Assembly: GCF_037622515.1 (NCBI RefSeq)
Contig: NZ_JBBJCN010000004.1
Coordinates: 1 to 64,000, forward strand
Direction of reading: 5' to 3'
Source: Paradesertivirga superstes
Lineage (GTDB): Bacteria; Bacteroidota; Bacteroidia; Sphingobacteriales; Sphingobacteriaceae
Length of the DNA stretch: 64,000 bases
Below are positions 1 to 9,395 of the stretch, piece by piece; within the stretch, counting starts at the first letter, position 1; each line of letters opens with the position of its first letter. The notes under the pieces are model-generated. The model was not told the origin of the DNA and searched no databases. It saw nothing but the letters and a program-made list of their open reading frames with translations. Both the position numbers and the translations under genes were made by a program.

Positions 1-888
1 TTAAGCCAAACTTATGATGGTACTGCAAGATCAGCAACTGCGACTACTACTCCTGCCGGTTTAACAGGAATTAGCTTTACCTACGATGGTTCGCCTACTG
101 CTCCAACCAATGCTGGTTCCTATGCAGTGGTCGCTTCTCTTAGCAACGCTAATTACGCAGCCGATGATGCCACAGGTAACCTGGTGATCGGAAAAGCGAC
201 TGCAAGCCTATCTTTAGCGAGTTTAAGCCAAACTTATGATGGTACTGCTAGATCCGCTACGGCGACTACTAATCCAGCTGGATTAACCGGAATTAGCATT
301 ACTTATGATGGTTCTTCTACGGCTCCATCCAATGCTGGTTCATATGCTGTAGTTGCTTCGCTGACGAATGATAACTACCAGGCTGATAATGCAATTGGAA
401 CACTTATATTGGCTAAAGCTTCTGCTTCAATTGTTCTGGCTAGCTTGTCTCACACCTATAATGGGTCTGCAAAATCGGCAACTGCAGCAACAACTCCTGC
501 CGGATTAAGTGGTGTTAGTATTTCGTATGCCGGTTCAGCAACGGCTCCAACCAATGCCGGTACATACGCTGTGGTTGCTTCGCTGACTAATAATAATTAC
601 CAGGCTGATAATGCCACAGGTAATCTGGTGATCGGCAAAGCGGCTGCTTCAATGGTTCTGGCTAACTTATCTCAAACCTACGATGGAACTGCAAGATCAG
701 CTTCCGCCACAACTACTCCTGCCGGATTAGCCGGTGTTAGTATTTCTTACGACGGTTCAACAACCGCTCCTGTCAATGCCAGTTCGTATGCAGTGATAGC
801 TTCTCTGAACAATCAAAACTACCAGGCTGATAATGCCACAGGCAATCTCGTCATTAGTAAAGCCCCCTCCGTAGTAAACATGAGTGAT
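1..888 (+). repeat. Four 222-bp in-frame tandem repeats
   Basis: Units begin at about 1, 223, 445 and 667, each 222 bp (74 codons), and differ by scattered substitutions. The array runs off the left edge, so copy number is unknown. The repeats encode MBG modules and are prone to copy-number change by recombination. Confidence 0.9.
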
Positions 889-2826
889 ATTCTAGCAACG
901 TACAATGGTAGTGAACATGCCGCTGCTGCTATCGCAACTGGTGCAGGTGGTTTGAACACAAGTAACAATATTATTTACAGTAACGTGGGAACTGGTGCAA
1001 CCACCTATACTGCCAGCGCCACAGCACCAATCCTTGTTGGCTCTTATAGTGTTACAGCCACTTACATGGGTGATGCCAACCACACCGGCAGTAGTGCCAG
1101 CGCTACAGTGATTATCAATAAAAGAGCTATTACGATAACGGCTCATCCAAAAACCAAAGTTTACGGTCAGGCGAACCCTGTACTAACAGGAATATTGACT
1201 GGAGTCGTTAGTTCAGATGCTATTACCCCCTCCTATAATACTTCAGCTACTCAAGCAAGTGAGGTTGCGGCCGCTGGCTATCCAATAAATGCTTCCTTAA
1301 ATGATCCCAATAATAAGCTGTCAAACTATACGCTGACAAATACATCAGCTGTACTTACCATTATAAAAGCAAATGCCACAATTACAGTTATTCCTTATAA
1401 CGGGACCTATGATGGTCAGCCTCACACGGCAAGCGGAACAGCAAGAGGTGTGAATGATGAAGATTTAAGTAGTAATCTTTACCTTGGCTCAGCTTATACA
1501 AATGTGCCGGGAGGATCCAGCACCTGGACATTCACTGGTGGTACAAACTACAACGATGCAAGCGGCACAACTATTTTGACTATTATGCCGCAAACCGCTA
1601 ACCCGATGGCAGATGCGTATTACACCGGGTCTGAGTTTTACTGGACTGCAAGTTCAACGAATAAAACAGCGACGCTGACGCTCGCCGCTACCATAAAGAA
1701 CAGCGAGAACTTTACCGGAGATATCAGAACTGCCAAAGTTTCTTTCTTTATTAAAAATGGCTTAACCCTCACCCCCATTACAGGAGCTCAAAATCTTCCT
1801 GTAGATTTAATTAATCCATCTGATCTGTCTGTGGGTTCTGCGGCAACCAATGTTCAGTACAACCTGGGCAGTGCCTCAGCAACTACTCTGACTATTGCAG
1901 TTCGTATATCCGGTAATTACAATGCATTGACCACTGCTCAATATGATGCGCTGTTAACTATTGCTGTGCCCACCCCGGGTGGAATTATTGCGGGAGGAGC
2001 CAAATTACCACAAACTTCATCCTCCGGTTTTGTGCAAGGCGCATCAGACAGACGATCTGATATAAGTTTCTATGTCCAATACAACAAGAGTTTGAAAAAT
2101 CCTCAGGGAAATGTGGAACTGATCATCAGAAGTTATAATGATCGTGATGGTAATACAGGCACGATTCTCCGGACATATAAAGTAAAAAGTACAGCCATAT
2201 CCGTACTTGCCGTCACTAGTCCGAAGGCAGAATTTACAAGTAAGGGTAATATTGCTGAAATCGTAAATGGTGTTGAAGAAAGTATTGAGGGCAACCTGAC
2301 GTTCCAATTGAAAATCTATGATGCGCATGCCACCGGTGCCACGTCGCAGCTTGGATCAGCAGATCAGGTAGCAGTTACTATTTACAGAAGTAAAGGAGGT
2401 ATCTGGTATTCAAATAATTGGAACGGTACCCAAACCAACCTGGGTTCTTTGTTTAGCGGTGTATTAAGTGTGTCAGGAAATGGAGGATCAGCTTCAACTT
2501 TAATTGCTGGCACAAGCAAAATGTCAATGATCAAACAGACTGATGAAATGCAGATATTTGTAATCCCAAAAGCAAACCTTACCAGCTATCCTAATCCATA
2601 CAAAGAAAATGCTACGATAGCGTTCTCAGTCCCCCAGGATGAAGATTACAAAATGGATATTTACGATATGAAAGGTTCATTGATAAAATCCTTGGCAGGT
2701 GGCAGGGCTAAAGCTAACAGCAGGATTGAAGTTAATATAGATGGGAACAGTACCCCTGCGGGTATTTACATTCTGCGTCTGACCACTAAATCTGGCGTAC
2801 AAACCTTACGGATGATACATGAATAA
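1..2826 (+). CDS. Secreted MBG-repeat protein with type 9 sorting tail (5' partial)
   Basis: The reading frame is open from base 1, so the N-terminus lies outside the window. Four 74-residue repeats (each starting LSQTYDG-like and ending GNLVI-K) resemble MBG/YDG-type Ig-like modules of large surface proteins. They are followed by a diverged Ig-like module (about residues 295-370 of the visible part), an MBG_2-like module with VYGQANP, and one more YDG module. The last ~80 residues (SYPNPYKENATI ... GIYILRL) form a type A sorting domain recognised by the type 9 secretion system, so the product should be exported and attached to or released from the outer membrane. Probably adhesive or structural; the substrate cannot be read. 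A terminator follows directly. Confident on architecture, not on role. Confidence 0.88.
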   Translation, partial: LSQTYDGTARSATATTTPAGLTGISFTYDGSPTAPTNAGSYAVVASLSNANYAADDATGNLVIGKATASLSLASLSQTYDGTARSATATTNPAGLTGISITYDGSSTAPSNAGSYAVVASLTNDNYQADNAIGTLILAKASASIVLASLSHTYNGSAKSATAATTPAGLSGVSISYAGSATAPTNAGTYAVVASLTNNNYQADNATGNLVIGKAAASMVLANLSQTYDGTARSASATTTPAGLAGVSISYDGSTTAPVNASSYAVIASLNNQNYQADNATGNLVISKAPSVVNMSDILATYNGSEHAAAAIATGAGGLNTSNNIIYSNVGTGATTYTASATAPILVGSYSVTATYMGDANHTGSSASATVIINKRAITITAHPKTKVYGQANPVLTGILTGVVSSDAITPSYNTSATQASEVAAAGYPINASLNDPNNKLSNYTLTNTSAVLTIIKANATITVIPYNGTYDGQPHTASGTARGVNDEDLSSNLYLGSAYTNVPGGSSTWTFTGGTNYNDASGTTILTIMPQTANPMADAYYTGSEFYWTASSTNKTATLTLAATIKNSENFTGDIRTAKVSFFIKNGLTLTPITGAQNLPVDLINPSDLSVGSAATNVQYNLGSASATTLTIAVRISGNYNALTTAQYDALLTIAVPTPGGIIAGGAKLPQTSSSGFVQGASDRRSDISFYVQYNKSLKNPQGNVELIIRSYNDRDGNTGTILRTYKVKSTAISVLAVTSPKAEFTSKGNIAEIVNGVEESIEGNLTFQLKIYDAHATGATSQLGSADQVAVTIYRSKGGIWYSNNWNGTQTNLGSLFSGVLSVSGNGGSASTLIAGTSKMSMIKQTDEMQIFVIPKANLTSYPNPYKENATIAFSVPQDEDYKMDIYDMKGSLIKSLAGGRAKANSRIEVNIDGNSTPAGIYILRLTTKSGVQTLRMIHE

Positions 2827-2907
2827 TCCAGATAAGGGTCTTGTGCTCAAAAGTAGATTTTGCAAATGTCCGTCAATCAAAATTTGAAACAGTTCGGATT
2901 AAATGAT

Positions 2908-2948
2908 AAAACCCTCAATTTTCCATCCGGATATTGGGGGTTTTTCTT
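2908..2948 (+). terminator. Rho-independent terminator of the MBG-repeat gene
   Basis: A 12-bp stem (AAAACCCTCAAT / ATTGGGGGTTTT, one G-T pair) with a 13-base loop runs into TTTTTCTTT, about 80 bp after the stop codon. Confidence 0.8.
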
Positions 2949-3113
2949 TAATAGAAGACTTTACGATATTTTCTGATGAGGCCATTACCATCAAACAGTC
3001 GCTTTTGGGTTGTTGCTTTTATGCCGGTAGAAACTCCTCGGGAATGTCCCGGAAAGCAACCTGATTTTTATCTTTTGGTCTATAATTAACAAATCCGTTA
3101 ATCAAATCTGGTT

Positions 3114-3689
3114 TTAAACAAAAATGTCTATGTAAACTACCTTATCTGAAACTGGAATTATTCCATGTTTCTGCAATGAATTGAAGTATAAACTGTCACC
3201 GCTTTTCAGGATATATTCTATGTCGGCTACCTGCATTTTCAATGTCCCTTCCACAATAAAAATAAATTCTTCTCCTTCATGCGAAAGCTGATGAGGTATA
3301 ACTTCGCCTTTTTTAGCCACAAATAAGAAAGGCTGCATCTTCTTTTCGTGAAACTCGGAGGCATATGGAAAAATTGAATACCCTTTTTCAGTAAAAACCA
3401 ATTTATCCTCAGCTTCTTTTCTTGTAGTCACTATAGCTTTCGCCCATCCATCATGTTCAAATAAATTTGAAATATTTGTACCCAGAGTTTTTGCTATTTT
3501 AACAAGTGTCGCAACTGAAGGTATGGTTTTGTTATTTTCAATTTTTGAAATCATACTTTTAGAAAGGCCGCAACTATCAGCCACTTCCTGCAAAGTTCTT
3601 TTTTGACTAATACGCAAAATTTTGATTCGATCACCCACCTCTAAAGAACCTGTTACACTTTCTCTAGGGCCTACAATTTCATTTTCCAA
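3114..3689 (-). CDS. XRE-family regulator with C-terminal cupin sensor
   Basis: 191 residues. Residues ~20-72 are a classic Cro/C1 helix-turn-helix (EVADSCGLSKSMISKIENN), which binds DNA. Residues ~115-190 form a cupin barrel (HQLSHEGEEFIFIVEG, then SLYFNSLQKHGI), expected to sense a small ligand. This is the architecture of the PuuR/SutR-like MerR-unrelated XRE-cupin repressors. The best in-frame start is TTG at 3689; an ATG 7 bp downstream is out of frame. The gene lies downstream of, and on the same strand as, the GH27 and GH43 genes, with its own promoter region between, so it may regulate itself and possibly them. The ligand is unknown. Confidence 0.85.
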   Translation of the reverse strand: MENEIVGPRESVTGSLEVGDRIKILRISQKRTLQEVADSCGLSKSMISKIENNKTIPSVATLVKIAKTLGTNISNLFEHDGWAKAIVTTRKEAEDKLVFTEKGYSIFPYASEFHEKKMQPFLFVAKKGEVIPHQLSHEGEEFIFIVEGTLKMQVADIEYILKSGDSLYFNSLQKHGIIPVSDKVVYIDIFV

Positions 3690-3727
3690 GGTTTTTATTA
3701 AAATTTATAAGCTTCAAACTTAAGTAA

Positions 3728-3760
3728 TTCAACTTTGTTGAACAAGATGAAACAAAACTA
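3728..3760 (-). promoter_or_regulatory. Promoter box and palindrome upstream of XRE-cupin gene
   Basis: On the minus strand TAGTTTTG (3760-3753) matches the Bacteroidota -7 box TAnnTTTG. Just downstream a perfect palindrome TTCAAC-TTT-GTTGAA (3728-3742) would overlap the transcription start, the position of an autorepressor site. TGAAACAAAA also occurs twice on the plus strand (3748 and 3767, spaced 19 bp). Inferred operator. Confidence 0.5.
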
Positions 3761-3900
3761 TTTAATTGAAACAAAATCCTGGCCGTTCGGATAAACGTTC
3801 CAGCACAAAGGAAGAAATGGGTCATGCAGCATCCTTACCATTACATATAATGCCTGGGTCTCAGTCTTTAATAAATCCTAAGAACGGCGCCTCTGATAAG

Positions 3901-5742
3901 TTAAAGTTTGCTGATTTTGTATAAACCTGCACCATGTTTGTTAATTACAGGTGCAAATTTCCCCGTGTATCTCCCAAGTACTTTTCCTGACCATAAATCA
4001 GTTATTGTATAAGATGATGTAAGGCCAAGCTCTTTTAAATTTACTTCAATCTTAGCGCTTTCCGGAGGTACCTCACCTGATGGGTTCTGAGTATAAACCA
4101 GAAATTTAACGGTAGCACCGATATTCTGAACCGCACCGGCATTATCTAAACCTATCTGCGATTTAAAGCGGGTATATCCTTCCGGGATATCGAATTCAAT
4201 AATAGAATTTGAATGAACGCCTATGCCATTCTCGAATTCCCTTCCACTAACAATCAGACTACTGCCTGAAACTGCTTTATTGATATGTGCTTTTCCCCAG
4301 CCGGACGAAGCCTTCACCCATTTTAGCTTTGTTAATAACAGGGAGTCTTTCCCATTATATAAAGTAGGTGCAATCCAGTCGGCATGATCCCAGTCTGTAT
4401 TATCCCCTGCATCTGTAACAACCAAATATAATTTCCTGGCACCTGAGATATTTAAATCTAAGTCCTTTCTATGTCCCTTTGTTTCCCGGTTAATTATCCC
4501 GCTATTCCAAACAGCTTTTTCTTCAATCGCCGTTTTCTGATCTGCGATATTAAATACTGCTAAATATTTAGCGCCAGTTTTGGGTTCATCTGCTATCCAT
4601 GCAGCTTTTTCCTCATCTCTGAAAACAGGTTTATTGTTGATACTTCCATTTAAAACGCTGAGGACCCGTTTGTTGGTAAGCAAAGAAAGTGTGAACGGAT
4701 CATTATCAGGGAGGTTACCACCAAACATTAAAGGAGACTTAAAAATACTCCAAAGGGTCATTAACGTATATTGCTCATCTTTAGTAAAATTGGTCATTCT
4801 TGGATTTCCTCTCTCTGCACGGATCCCAATCCGACCAAGCGGCAGCATATCTCCGTCGGGATAGGCCCCAAAACTGCGCCACTTATTCCAACGCTCAAAT
4901 ACTGAAAAATGCTCTTTTAATTGTTGCCAGCTATCCCAAAAATCTCCAACTGTCCGCCACATATTGGCATTGTTCTGCACATGGCCTGCAGAAGCGATCG
5001 GGGTTTCTCCAGGAGAGGTGCTCAATAGAATTTTACGACCAGTTCTGTCTATTGCCTTTCTTATCATTTCCACCTCTTCCGTAAAATAAATAGGAGACGA
5101 TAAATCGTCTACTTTGACAAAATCAAGTCCCCAGGATGCATACAATTCAAACAATGAATTATAATACTCCTGTGCTCCCTTCTTCCCCGGAACAATGGTG
5201 TACATATCCCTCAACCATCGGCACTGGTCCTTTTCCGAATAAATATCGCGGGCAGTAACATTTGTTCCTTTTATTGGTAAATTCTGTTTTACAGCGATTA
5301 CAGGTATTCCACGCATGATATGGATGCCAAACTTTAACCCTTTAGCATGAAGGTAATCAGCCAGCGGTTTAAATCCTTTTCCTCCTGCCGCAGAAGGAAA
5401 GCGATTTACAGCCGGCAAAAATCGACCGTATTCATCCAGCACGTAATCAGGGTTTGTTTCATTATACCCATGTGCTTTATCATTTCCTATATACCACCTG
5501 ATATCCACAATAACATAATTCCAGCCATAAGACTTCAGGTGTTTTGCCATGTAATCGGCATTTTCTTTTACTTCAAATTCTGTTACCGTTGGTCCGAAAC
5601 AATCCCAGCTGTTCCAGCCCATAGGGGGCGTTGGTGCCCATTTATGAAAGTTGCTTGTAGATTGCGAATACCCAGAACTAAAGCTGGCAAGGAAACATAA
5701 AACCAAAAAGTACCTTTTTGTCATAAACTTTAAATAATTCAT
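3901..5742 (-). CDS. Glycoside hydrolase family 27 (alpha-galactosidase-like) with NPCBM module
   Basis: 613 residues with an N-terminal signal peptide ending near GYSQ. TPPMGWNSWDCFG opens a GH27 TIM barrel. FVKVDD near residue 210 carries the expected nucleophile Asp, and GDFWDSW near 268 the acid/base Asp. A beta-sandwich follows, then an NPCBM-like module (about 470-560; GIGVHSNSIIEFDIPEG). Members release terminal alpha-galactose or beta-L-arabinopyranose from plant glycans; the exact sugar cannot be told from sequence. It starts 38 bp after the double GH43 gene on the same strand, so the two are probably co-transcribed and act in the periplasm or at the cell surface on side chains of pectic or arabinogalactan polymers. 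Confidence 0.9.
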   Translation of the reverse strand: MNYLKFMTKRYFLVLCFLASFSSGYSQSTSNFHKWAPTPPMGWNSWDCFGPTVTEFEVKENADYMAKHLKSYGWNYVIVDIRWYIGNDKAHGYNETNPDYVLDEYGRFLPAVNRFPSAAGGKGFKPLADYLHAKGLKFGIHIMRGIPVIAVKQNLPIKGTNVTARDIYSEKDQCRWLRDMYTIVPGKKGAQEYYNSLFELYASWGLDFVKVDDLSSPIYFTEEVEMIRKAIDRTGRKILLSTSPGETPIASAGHVQNNANMWRTVGDFWDSWQQLKEHFSVFERWNKWRSFGAYPDGDMLPLGRIGIRAERGNPRMTNFTKDEQYTLMTLWSIFKSPLMFGGNLPDNDPFTLSLLTNKRVLSVLNGSINNKPVFRDEEKAAWIADEPKTGAKYLAVFNIADQKTAIEEKAVWNSGIINRETKGHRKDLDLNISGARKLYLVVTDAGDNTDWDHADWIAPTLYNGKDSLLLTKLKWVKASSGWGKAHINKAVSGSSLIVSGREFENGIGVHSNSIIEFDIPEGYTRFKSQIGLDNAGAVQNIGATVKFLVYTQNPSGEVPPESAKIEVNLKELGLTSSYTITDLWSGKVLGRYTGKFAPVINKHGAGLYKISKL

Positions 5743-5780
5743 CGTATTTGAGAAAAAAAAATTGAATTGTATAGGTGAAC

Positions 5781-8003
5781 CTATTTACTGTTTTTTTTAA
5801 TACTTACTGCCTTAATACCCTCGTGGGTTGGGAATATCTGTTTGATGCTCCCGTCTTTATTGAATACTATCTTGTCAATGCATACTTCGCGATTAAAGCC
5901 GGCAGCATCACCCATTGTAATTCCTTTTGGATAATTAAAACGGTGATATACAATGTACCATTCATCTTTTCCAGGTATCTGTAGCACGGAGTTGTGCCCT
6001 GTAGCATAAATTCCGGATTCTTTATATGTTTCGATAACAGTATTATTTTCAGGAATCTCAATCTTATCCAGAGGACTAGCCGCTGTTCCGTATCGAACTT
6101 TGTATTTTACACTCCTGGTATCATCTTCAGACCACATAAAATAATACTTTCCGTTTCTGAAAAACACAGAAGTACCTTCCCTGAAAGTATTATCGGGCGT
6201 TAAAATTTTAGTGGAACCAGGTTTTAACGAGACCATATCGTCACTTAATTCTGCCCCGGCCATATAGGTATTTCCCCAATACAAATAACTTTTACCTGTT
6301 TTAGGATCGATAAACACATCGGGGTCTATTTGCTGGCCCCTCGTTACTCCTTCCGGATATTGATTAATAATCGGCTTTCCTGAATCGACAAATGGGCCTG
6401 TAGGGTTATCGGCTACTGCTACGCCAATTTTTTGTGCGGCTGTGAAATAATAAAAATATTTGTACTTACCATTGATTTTCTTTTCAATAATACAGGGTGC
6501 CCAGGCGTTCTTTTTCGCCCAGCTAACATCTTTTGCCAGATCAAGAATTACGCCTTCGTCTTTCCAGTTTACAAGATCAGGTGATGAAAAGGTTTTGAAG
6601 TAAGTGCCGCTCCAATTGTTAAAGCCATCGCTTGTTGGATAGATGTAAAACCTACCTGTTTTTTCAGAATACAAGATATCAGGATCGGCATAATATCCTT
6701 CTAAAACAGGATTATGGTATTCTTTTGCGATAAGTTCATAGTTTTCTGGTTTCTTTCCCTGTATTTCAACTGTATATTTCACCGGCCCGGATGCAAAATT
6801 AATTGTGGATTGCGTACTGATCTTTACCCCTGGAAACACTAAAAACCCGGGTTTAAATTCTTTCAAGCTAGTACCTGGTTTAACCAGCAGAGATAGTGTG
6901 TTTGTTACAGTATCTAAAGAAACGTTTATTGGCTTTAGCCCTTTAGCCTTGACAGATAATATAATTTCATCAGCCGGCATCCATTTGCTTACTAATGATT
7001 CTGCTTCTTTTGCAGTTATTGGAATAATAGTTCCATGGCGGGGATGGAAATTCATGCTTACCTCATTATCAATAACTTTAAAGGTTTTGAGGTCTGTACT
7101 TTTAGTAAACTGATATTTTCCGTGCATATATACATCATACATCAGGATATAACCTTCTCCATTGTTTAGCTTAAATACGCCAGCACCTTCCACCGGATCT
7201 TTTGTCTGCTGAACCCGTTCGTCCCGTAAAACATAGCCTTCGGTTAATTTATCAGAAACTGCGATTTTAATGCCCGGAGCTCCGCTTTCACCCTTAAAAA
7301 ACAGGTGATATATGCCATCTTTTAAAATAATATCGCCATCTATGCAGGCTGAGTTTGTAGGACTGAAAAAAAGTTGCTTTGGCTCCGTTTCAAGATCGGT
7401 GAAATCTGCGTTGGCATAGGCATAATAAATTTTGTCTGGATCGCTACCGTGCTTCAGAGAAAAATAAACCATATATTTTTCTGCTTTGGCATCATAAATG
7501 GTTTGCGGCGCCCAAACACGTTTCAGGTTCTCATTACCGGGATATTTTTTCTGTATATTAACAACACTTGATGTCCAGTTGAGCAGGTCTGTAGATTTCA
7601 TCAGCACCATCGCCCGGTTCGAATCCCAGCCCTTAGCCGCCACCATATCAGTAGCTACCATATAAAATGTTTTTCCATCGGCTCCCCGTAGTATATGAGG
7701 GTCCCTCACTCCTCCCGAAGAACTGATTGCCGAACTGTTAATGACGGGCTTGTTGCCATTTAGTGCCCTGAAGTTATAACCGTCGTTACTTATCGCAAAG
7801 CGTATTTCTTCCTCCCGACCTCCATTACCAGTAAAATAAGTGAAAAGATAGGCTGTGAATTTTTCATCATTGACATCTTGAACCTGGACTGATGGTATAG
7901 CACTGACAAGCGGCTGGGCATTCGTTGCAATTGACAGGGTTAAACAAAGGCCAAGGCTTAACCAGCCCTTTGTGATCAGGAAAGTATTTCTAGGTGTTGT
8001 CAT
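5781..8003 (-). CDS. Tandem GH43-like five-bladed propeller enzyme
   Basis: The start is placed at the ATG at 8003 (MTTPRNTFLITKGW), which gives a normal signal peptide ending TNAQ; the frame is open 21 codons further upstream. Two glycosidase clan-F-like propellers are joined by a small beta-sandwich. The first (about residues 30-330) has GGVRDPHIL and VEGAGVFK. The second (about 430-735) has the canonical GH43 set: YYADPDILY (base Asp), QQIDPDVFID (Asp), FREGTSVFF (acid Glu) and ATGHNSV. GH43 enzymes are arabinofuranosidases, xylosidases or galactosidases; an arabinan or arabinogalactan target fits the neighbouring GH27. Two catalytic modules in one chain suggest sequential cleavage of two linkages, or that one propeller only binds. 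Confidence 0.85.
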   Translation of the reverse strand: MTTPRNTFLITKGWLSLGLCLTLSIATNAQPLVSAIPSVQVQDVNDEKFTAYLFTYFTGNGGREEEIRFAISNDGYNFRALNGNKPVINSSAISSSGGVRDPHILRGADGKTFYMVATDMVAAKGWDSNRAMVLMKSTDLLNWTSSVVNIQKKYPGNENLKRVWAPQTIYDAKAEKYMVYFSLKHGSDPDKIYYAYANADFTDLETEPKQLFFSPTNSACIDGDIILKDGIYHLFFKGESGAPGIKIAVSDKLTEGYVLRDERVQQTKDPVEGAGVFKLNNGEGYILMYDVYMHGKYQFTKSTDLKTFKVIDNEVSMNFHPRHGTIIPITAKEAESLVSKWMPADEIILSVKAKGLKPINVSLDTVTNTLSLLVKPGTSLKEFKPGFLVFPGVKISTQSTINFASGPVKYTVEIQGKKPENYELIAKEYHNPVLEGYYADPDILYSEKTGRFYIYPTSDGFNNWSGTYFKTFSSPDLVNWKDEGVILDLAKDVSWAKKNAWAPCIIEKKINGKYKYFYYFTAAQKIGVAVADNPTGPFVDSGKPIINQYPEGVTRGQQIDPDVFIDPKTGKSYLYWGNTYMAGAELSDDMVSLKPGSTKILTPDNTFREGTSVFFRNGKYYFMWSEDDTRSVKYKVRYGTAASPLDKIEIPENNTVIETYKESGIYATGHNSVLQIPGKDEWYIVYHRFNYPKGITMGDAAGFNREVCIDKIVFNKDGSIKQIFPTHEGIKAVSIKKNSK

Positions 8004-8242
8004 CAAATTTGAGTTATAGAGTACTTTAAATATCGAATTGTTAATATTTAAAATACTTAATTTCAATTAATTAAGGGAAATGGCTAGTATTTGGTTAATA
8101 ATTGTATGATTGACAATAGTAATGAAAAAATACATGGTTCCAAAAACTTATCAAATAAGGATGTCATTTTGATGAGTCGCTTAACAATAATGCGTAATGA
8201 ATCTGAAAGCTGCTTTCATCGTTCAAATTATTTAAAACAAGC

Positions 8243-8273
8243 TTGTTTTGTACGGTAACTTTACGTACATTTG
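8243..8273 (+). promoter_or_regulatory. Promoter and operator-like repeat of the toxin-antitoxin pair
   Basis: TTG (8243-8245), a 20-bp gap and TACATTTG (8266-8273) match the Bacteroidota -33/-7 promoter. An inverted repeat TGTACGGTAA (8249-8258) / TTACGTACA (8261-8269) sits between the boxes, where a ribbon-helix-helix antitoxin could bind and repress. The predicted leader is ~215 nt and holds no gene that I can see. Confidence 0.55.
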
Positions 8274-8496
8274 ATTTCACTAATGCGGATAAGGTCATTC
8301 AGATATGACCACTATCGGCTAAATGGAAAAATTAGAGAAAAATAGAAATACAAATTGAAATCGGTTTCCACGAGGAATCGAAAACATACAGATTAAGAAG
8401 ATTTTAAAGATAATTCAGCGATAAAGCGAAGTGTAATTAAAATAGGAATCTCAGAAACGGAACAGTAAAAAGATAACAGAAGAAAAGATAAATAAA

Positions 8497-8778
8497 ATGG
8501 CAGCAGTAATTAACGATAGAATTGATGTTCGCATTAGCAAGGAACAGAAAGAGTTAATTAAGTACGCATCTGAACTGAGCGGATTTAAGAGTCTTTCTGA
8601 ATTTATAGTTTTTCACATCCAGGCCCAGGCCAGCAAAATAATAAAAGACAGCAGCACGATACTGCATACGATTGAGGATAAAAAAACATTTTTAGAAGCG
8701 ATATTAAATCCACCGGCTCCTAATGATGCCCTTAAGAACGCTCATTTAAATTACTTAAAATTTAAGGAAAACCAGTGA
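8497..8778 (+). CDS. DUF1778 (TacA-like) ribbon-helix-helix antitoxin
   Basis: 93 residues. The N-terminal ~50 residues (RIDVRISKEQKELIKYAS ... SLSEFIV) match the DUF1778 ribbon-helix-helix fold, which dimerises and binds the operon promoter. The C-terminal part should wrap around the partner acetyltransferase and neutralise it. The stop codon lies one base before the GTG start of the downstream GNAT gene, the tight coupling usual in TacAT-type modules. A promoter with an inverted repeat lies upstream. Confidence 0.88.
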   Translation: MAAVINDRIDVRISKEQKELIKYASELSGFKSLSEFIVFHIQAQASKIIKDSSTILHTIEDKKTFLEAILNPPAPNDALKNAHLNYLKFKENQ

Positions 8779-8779
8779 T

Positions 8780-9283
8780 GTGGAAATAATAATCTTGCAA
8801 AAACAACATAATCGGGGACGTTTCAATAGTAATACCCCACTTTTAGATGAATACATAAAAAAGCAGGCTTCACAGGATGTTCGGAAAGATCTCTCTGCCT
8901 GCTACGTACTTGCAGATGCGGCAGATAAGGTGATCGCTTACTATACTTTGTCTGGTAATGCTTTACCGCAGGAAGGCTTGCCTGATGACCTGCTTAAAAA
9001 ACTGAGGCTACCCCGGAGCTACAGAGACCTGCCGGCAGTCCTGCTAGGAAGGCTTGCGGTAGACGAACAGCACAAGGGCAAAAGATATGGGGAACTACTT
9101 CTGATGGATGCCTTAGATAGGTGTCTGAGGCTCTCCACACAACTTGGAACGCTGGCGGTAATTGTAGATCCGATTGATGAAAAAGCAGTTAGCTTTTACA
9201 GAAAATACGGTTTTCTATCCTTAAAGGACAGCGAAAAAATGTTTCTCCCGATGGAAACGATCAGGCAGCTTTACAGGCCCTAA
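8780..9283 (+). CDS. GNAT acetyltransferase toxin (TacT-like)
   Basis: 167 residues, GTG start (an ATG overlapping it would stop after three codons). It shows the GNAT acetyl-CoA-binding segment VLLGRLAVDEQHKGKRYGE at about 87-107 and the SFYRKYGF motif near the C-terminus with the conserved tyrosine. TacT-family toxins acetylate the amino group of charged tRNAs and block translation; DUF1778 proteins neutralise them. The usual G-x-G of the pyrophosphate loop reads KRYGE here, a small deviation. Other GNATs with RHH partners share this organisation, so the target tRNA cannot be stated. Confidence 0.88.
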   Translation: MEIIILQKQHNRGRFNSNTPLLDEYIKKQASQDVRKDLSACYVLADAADKVIAYYTLSGNALPQEGLPDDLLKKLRLPRSYRDLPAVLLGRLAVDEQHKGKRYGELLLMDALDRCLRLSTQLGTLAVIVDPIDEKAVSFYRKYGFLSLKDSEKMFLPMETIRQLYRP

Positions 9284-9350
9284 GACCTGATAAAACAACA
9301 GTAAATGCGAGCTCCTATATAGCTTTCTTTGATATCAGGCCATCTGTATT

Positions 9351-9375
9351 GGCCGGATCGGTGAACCGGCCTTTT
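9351..9375 (+). terminator. Short GC hairpin after the toxin gene
   Basis: GGCCGG, a 9-base loop and CCGGCC followed by TTTT, about 70 bp after the toxin stop. The T tract is short, so termination is only likely. Confidence 0.45.
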
Positions 9376-9395
9376 GGGGCGACACAACTGGATAG

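Noticed and set aside
1..888. Regular repeats that might suggest a CRISPR array
   Set aside because: 222-bp period without spacers; units are in-frame protein modules.
892..1146. Antisense ORF in the MBG gene
   Set aside because: A shadow of the repeat coding strand with no independent signal.
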